Source: Pseudomonadota bacterium (GTDB lineage: Bacteria > Pseudomonadota > Gammaproteobacteria > Burkholderiales > Burkholderiaceae). From it: a DNA stretch of 7,411 nucleotides. The notes beneath the pieces were generated by a model, which saw nothing but the letters and a program-made list of their open reading frames with translations, was not told the origin of the DNA and searched no databases. The stretch is taken from positions 1 to 7,411 of the forward strand of contig JAKORH010000363.1 of NCBI GenBank assembly GCA_029777935.1, in the 5' to 3' direction. A program made the position numbers and the translations under genes. Below are positions 6,198 through 7,411 of this stretch, piece by piece; position 1 is the first letter of the stretch; each line of letters starts with the position of its first letter.

Positions 6198-6203
6198 ATT
6201 GTA
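6198..6203 (-). promoter_or_regulatory. Possible -10 box for the oxygenase-dehydratase-dadA operon
   Basis: TACAAT (5 of 6 to the sigma-70 -10 consensus) on the minus strand would start transcription near 6191, about 20 bases before the oxygenase ATG. No acceptable -35 hexamer is present at 16-18 bases, so an activator would be needed if this site is real. Confidence 0.25.
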
Positions 6204-6240
6204 CGAAGCGGGTCGCGACCTACACTGGCGTTGCTAAAGG

Positions 6241-6385
6241 CCTCACCCCAACCCCTCTCCCGGAAAGAGAGGGGCTTGTCTTCCCGGAGCCGCGCGCTCG
6301 CAGGTGCGCGTCGCTGCCGCGGCGCGAAGCTCGCGCTTCGCGAAACCCCGCGTCCGCCCCTCCGGGAGAAGGGCCAAGGGTGAGG
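6241..6385. repeat. Palindromic intergenic repeat with terminal inverted repeats (CCTCACCC type)
   Basis: The element begins CCTCACCCCAACCCC and ends, read from the other strand, CCTCACCCTTGGCCC; both ends continue into TCTCCCGGA. The terminal inverted repeats are thus about 24-25 bases, imperfect in the middle and differing by one base in length. Inside are two hairpins: CCCCTCTC (6252-6259) with GAGAGGGG (6267-6274), and CGCGAAG (6323-6329) with CTTCGCG (6336-6342). No coding capacity is apparent. Similar sequences recur in intergenic regions of many GC-rich proteobacteria, so this is probably a dispersed non-autonomous repeat. I see no target-site duplication. It lies between divergent genes, 31 bases from the pcm start codon. 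Confidence 0.8.
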
Positions 6386-6416
6386 GTCAAGCGATGCCCG
6401 ATTGACTCAGCGAGCC

Positions 6417-7148
6417 ATGCATCCGCGCCGTCGCCTTCTCACCGCGCTCACAGCACTGCCGCTGGCGCAGCACGTGAGCGCGCAGGACGCGTTCGCGGCG
6501 GCGCGCGAGAAGATGTTGCGGGAGATCGAAGCCGACGTGCGCGCCACTGCGCGCAGCACCGGCCGCGCGCGGTTGGCCGACAACGTGACCGCGGCGCTCG
6601 CCAAGGTGCCGCGGCATCGCTTCGTACCGCCGGAGTTCGCGGCCTCCGCCTACGACAACCGCCCGCTGCCGATCGGCGAGGGGCAGACGATCTCGCAGCC
6701 GTTCATCGTCGCGCTGATGACCGAGCTGGCGCAGCCGAAGAAGACCGACCGCGTGCTCGAGGTCGGCACCGGCTCCGGCTACCAGGCCGCAGTGCTGGCG
6801 GAATGCGTCGAGCGCGTGTACACGATCGAGATCGTTCCCGCGCTCGGCCGCCGCGCAAGCGCGCTGCTGAAGGAGCTCGGCTACGCGAACGTCGATACGC
6901 GCATCGGCGACGGTTACCGGGGCTGGCCCGATGCGGCGCCGTTCGACGCGATTCTCGTCACGGCCGCGCCTGATCACGTGCCGCAGCCGCTGGTGGATCA
7001 GTTGAAGCCCGGTGGCCGGTTGGTGATCCCGGTTGGCAGCCAGTTCGGCGGACAGGACCTGCTGGTGATCGAGAAGAGCGCCGACGGCCGCGCGGTCAGG
7101 CGCACCGCGCTGCCGGTGCGGTTCGTGCCGCTGACGCGCGAGCGTTGA
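6417..7148 (+). CDS. pcm: Protein-L-isoaspartate O-methyltransferase with N-terminal signal peptide (periplasmic form)
   Basis: This 243-aa enzyme of the PIMT family uses S-adenosylmethionine to methylate isoaspartyl residues in damaged proteins, starting their repair. Family motifs are clear: ALAKVPRHRFVPPEFAASAY (60-79), the IGEGQTISQPFIVALM substrate-binding stretch (86-101), the cofactor glycine loop LEVGTGSGYQAA (114-125), acidic E138 after the second strand, GDGYRGWPDAAPFD (164-177) and LKPGGRLVIPVG (196-207). Compared with cytosolic Pcm (about 208 aa), the extra N-terminus is a plausible Sec signal: RRR at 4-6, hydrophobic LLTALTALPLA (7-17) and a cleavage site after VSA-22. The frame opens five codons earlier at TTG 6402, but ATG 6417 places the basic n-region correctly and is preferred. 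No strong ribosome binding site is visible. The gene is convergent with the downstream cytochrome gene, and its promoter must lie in or next to the palindromic repeat. Confidence 0.93.
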   Translation: MHPRRRLLTALTALPLAQHVSAQDAFAAAREKMLREIEADVRATARSTGRARLADNVTAALAKVPRHRFVPPEFAASAYDNRPLPIGEGQTISQPFIVALMTELAQPKKTDRVLEVGTGSGYQAAVLAECVERVYTIEIVPALGRRASALLKELGYANVDTRIGDGYRGWPDAAPFDAILVTAAPDHVPQPLVDQLKPGGRLVIPVGSQFGGQDLLVIEKSADGRAVRRTALPVRFVPLTRER

Positions 7149-7196
7149 ACCCGTGACATGGCGCTCTTCGAGGTGAGTCCGCCTGTGCCGGGATCG

Positions 7197-7411
7197 TCAT
7201 CTGATCTCGGCGCGATACGCATGCATCTGATCGGGTGTCATGCTGTGACCGCGCTGCGCGGCGACTGCCTCGGCAGTGATTGGCTGCGGTCGCGGTTGCA
7301 GCGCCTCGTTGCCCCAGGAGTCGCGCACGAAGTTGATGACGGCCGCGATCTCGGCATCGGACAATTGGCGTAACGACGGCATGCTGCCGTCGTAAGCGCG
7401 GCCCTCGACCT
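7197..7411 (-). CDS. c-type cytochrome, C-terminal part (5' end outside the window)
   Basis: The minus-strand frame enters from the right edge as VEGRAYDGSMPSLRQLSDAE and continues IAAVINFVRDSWGNEALQPR to a TGA at 7199-7197. GxMPS...LSDxEIAAVxxFVRxSWGN is the C-terminal end of class I/cbb3-type cytochrome c domains: the Met of GSMPS is the sixth heme ligand, and the LSDAEIAAVINFVR helix packs on the heme. The CxxCH heme-binding motif must lie upstream, beyond position 7411. These domains carry electrons in the periplasm, often as the single-heme subunit of a dehydrogenase or terminal reductase. The last 30 residues or so (PITAEAVAAQRGHSMTPDQM and onward) are a tail past the domain. The gap of 48 bases to the convergent pcm gene shows no clear terminator. 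Confidence 0.8.
   Translation of the reverse strand, partial: VEGRAYDGSMPSLRQLSDAEIAAVINFVRDSWGNEALQPRPQPITAEAVAAQRGHSMTPDQMHAYRAEIR

Noticed and set aside
5017..6237. Open frame of 406 codons on the plus strand opposite the Rieske oxygenase
   Set aside because: It is antisense to a well-supported oxygenase with all metal ligands, and it has biased composition and no recognisable domain.
1..7411. tRNA, rRNA, CRISPR array, transposase or integrase
   Set aside because: No regularly spaced repeats, no recognisable RNA-gene sequences and no DDE or tyrosine-recombinase motifs were seen on either strand.

Overview
The window reads like a chromosomal segment of a GC-rich proteobacterium, most likely a betaproteobacterium of the Burkholderiales type. 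The reasons are the strong G/C third-position bias, the style of the metabolic proteins, and the CCTCACCC-type palindromic repeat. This placement comes from pattern recognition; no search was run.

Layout. Positions 1-404 (minus) hold a decayed reading frame with an in-frame TAG. Its distal part is a piece of a SNF2 helicase C-terminal domain running off the left edge. Positions 546-1318 (plus) carry an MNT nucleotidyltransferase gene overlapping a HEPN gene, a toxin-antitoxin-like pair. The HEPN gene is cut after about 73 codons and joined, out of frame, to the last 56 codons of a nitrilase-superfamily gene resembling N-carbamoyl-D-amino acid hydrolase. Positions 1410-2746 (minus) hold a compact type II restriction-modification system: a BglII/BstYI-like endonuclease followed by an MT-A70 adenine methyltransferase, with overlapping stop and start. 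By eye this block has clearly lower GC than its flanks. Its promoter lies so close to the endonuclease start codon that the mRNA should be leaderless or nearly so.

Positions 2855-6171 (minus) form a tight three-gene operon. In transcription order it encodes a Rieske oxygenase alpha subunit of the CntA/choline-monooxygenase type, a PLP-dependent serine racemase/threonine dehydratase-family enzyme, and a DadA-type D-amino acid dehydrogenase. Together they suggest a catabolic module for an N-methylated or D-configured amino acid; the substrate is unknown. A palindromic repeat of about 145 bp (6241-6385) separates this operon from a divergent gene (6417-7148, plus) for a protein-L-isoaspartate methyltransferase with an apparent Sec signal peptide. 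The window ends in the 3' part of a c-type cytochrome gene (7197-7411, minus).

The left 2.8 kb looks like an accessory junction zone in which defence-type genes and gene fragments have piled up beside a conserved metabolic operon. The right part is ordinary chromosome, apart from the uncommon make-up of the operon and the exported repair enzyme. I found no tRNA, rRNA, CRISPR array or transposase.
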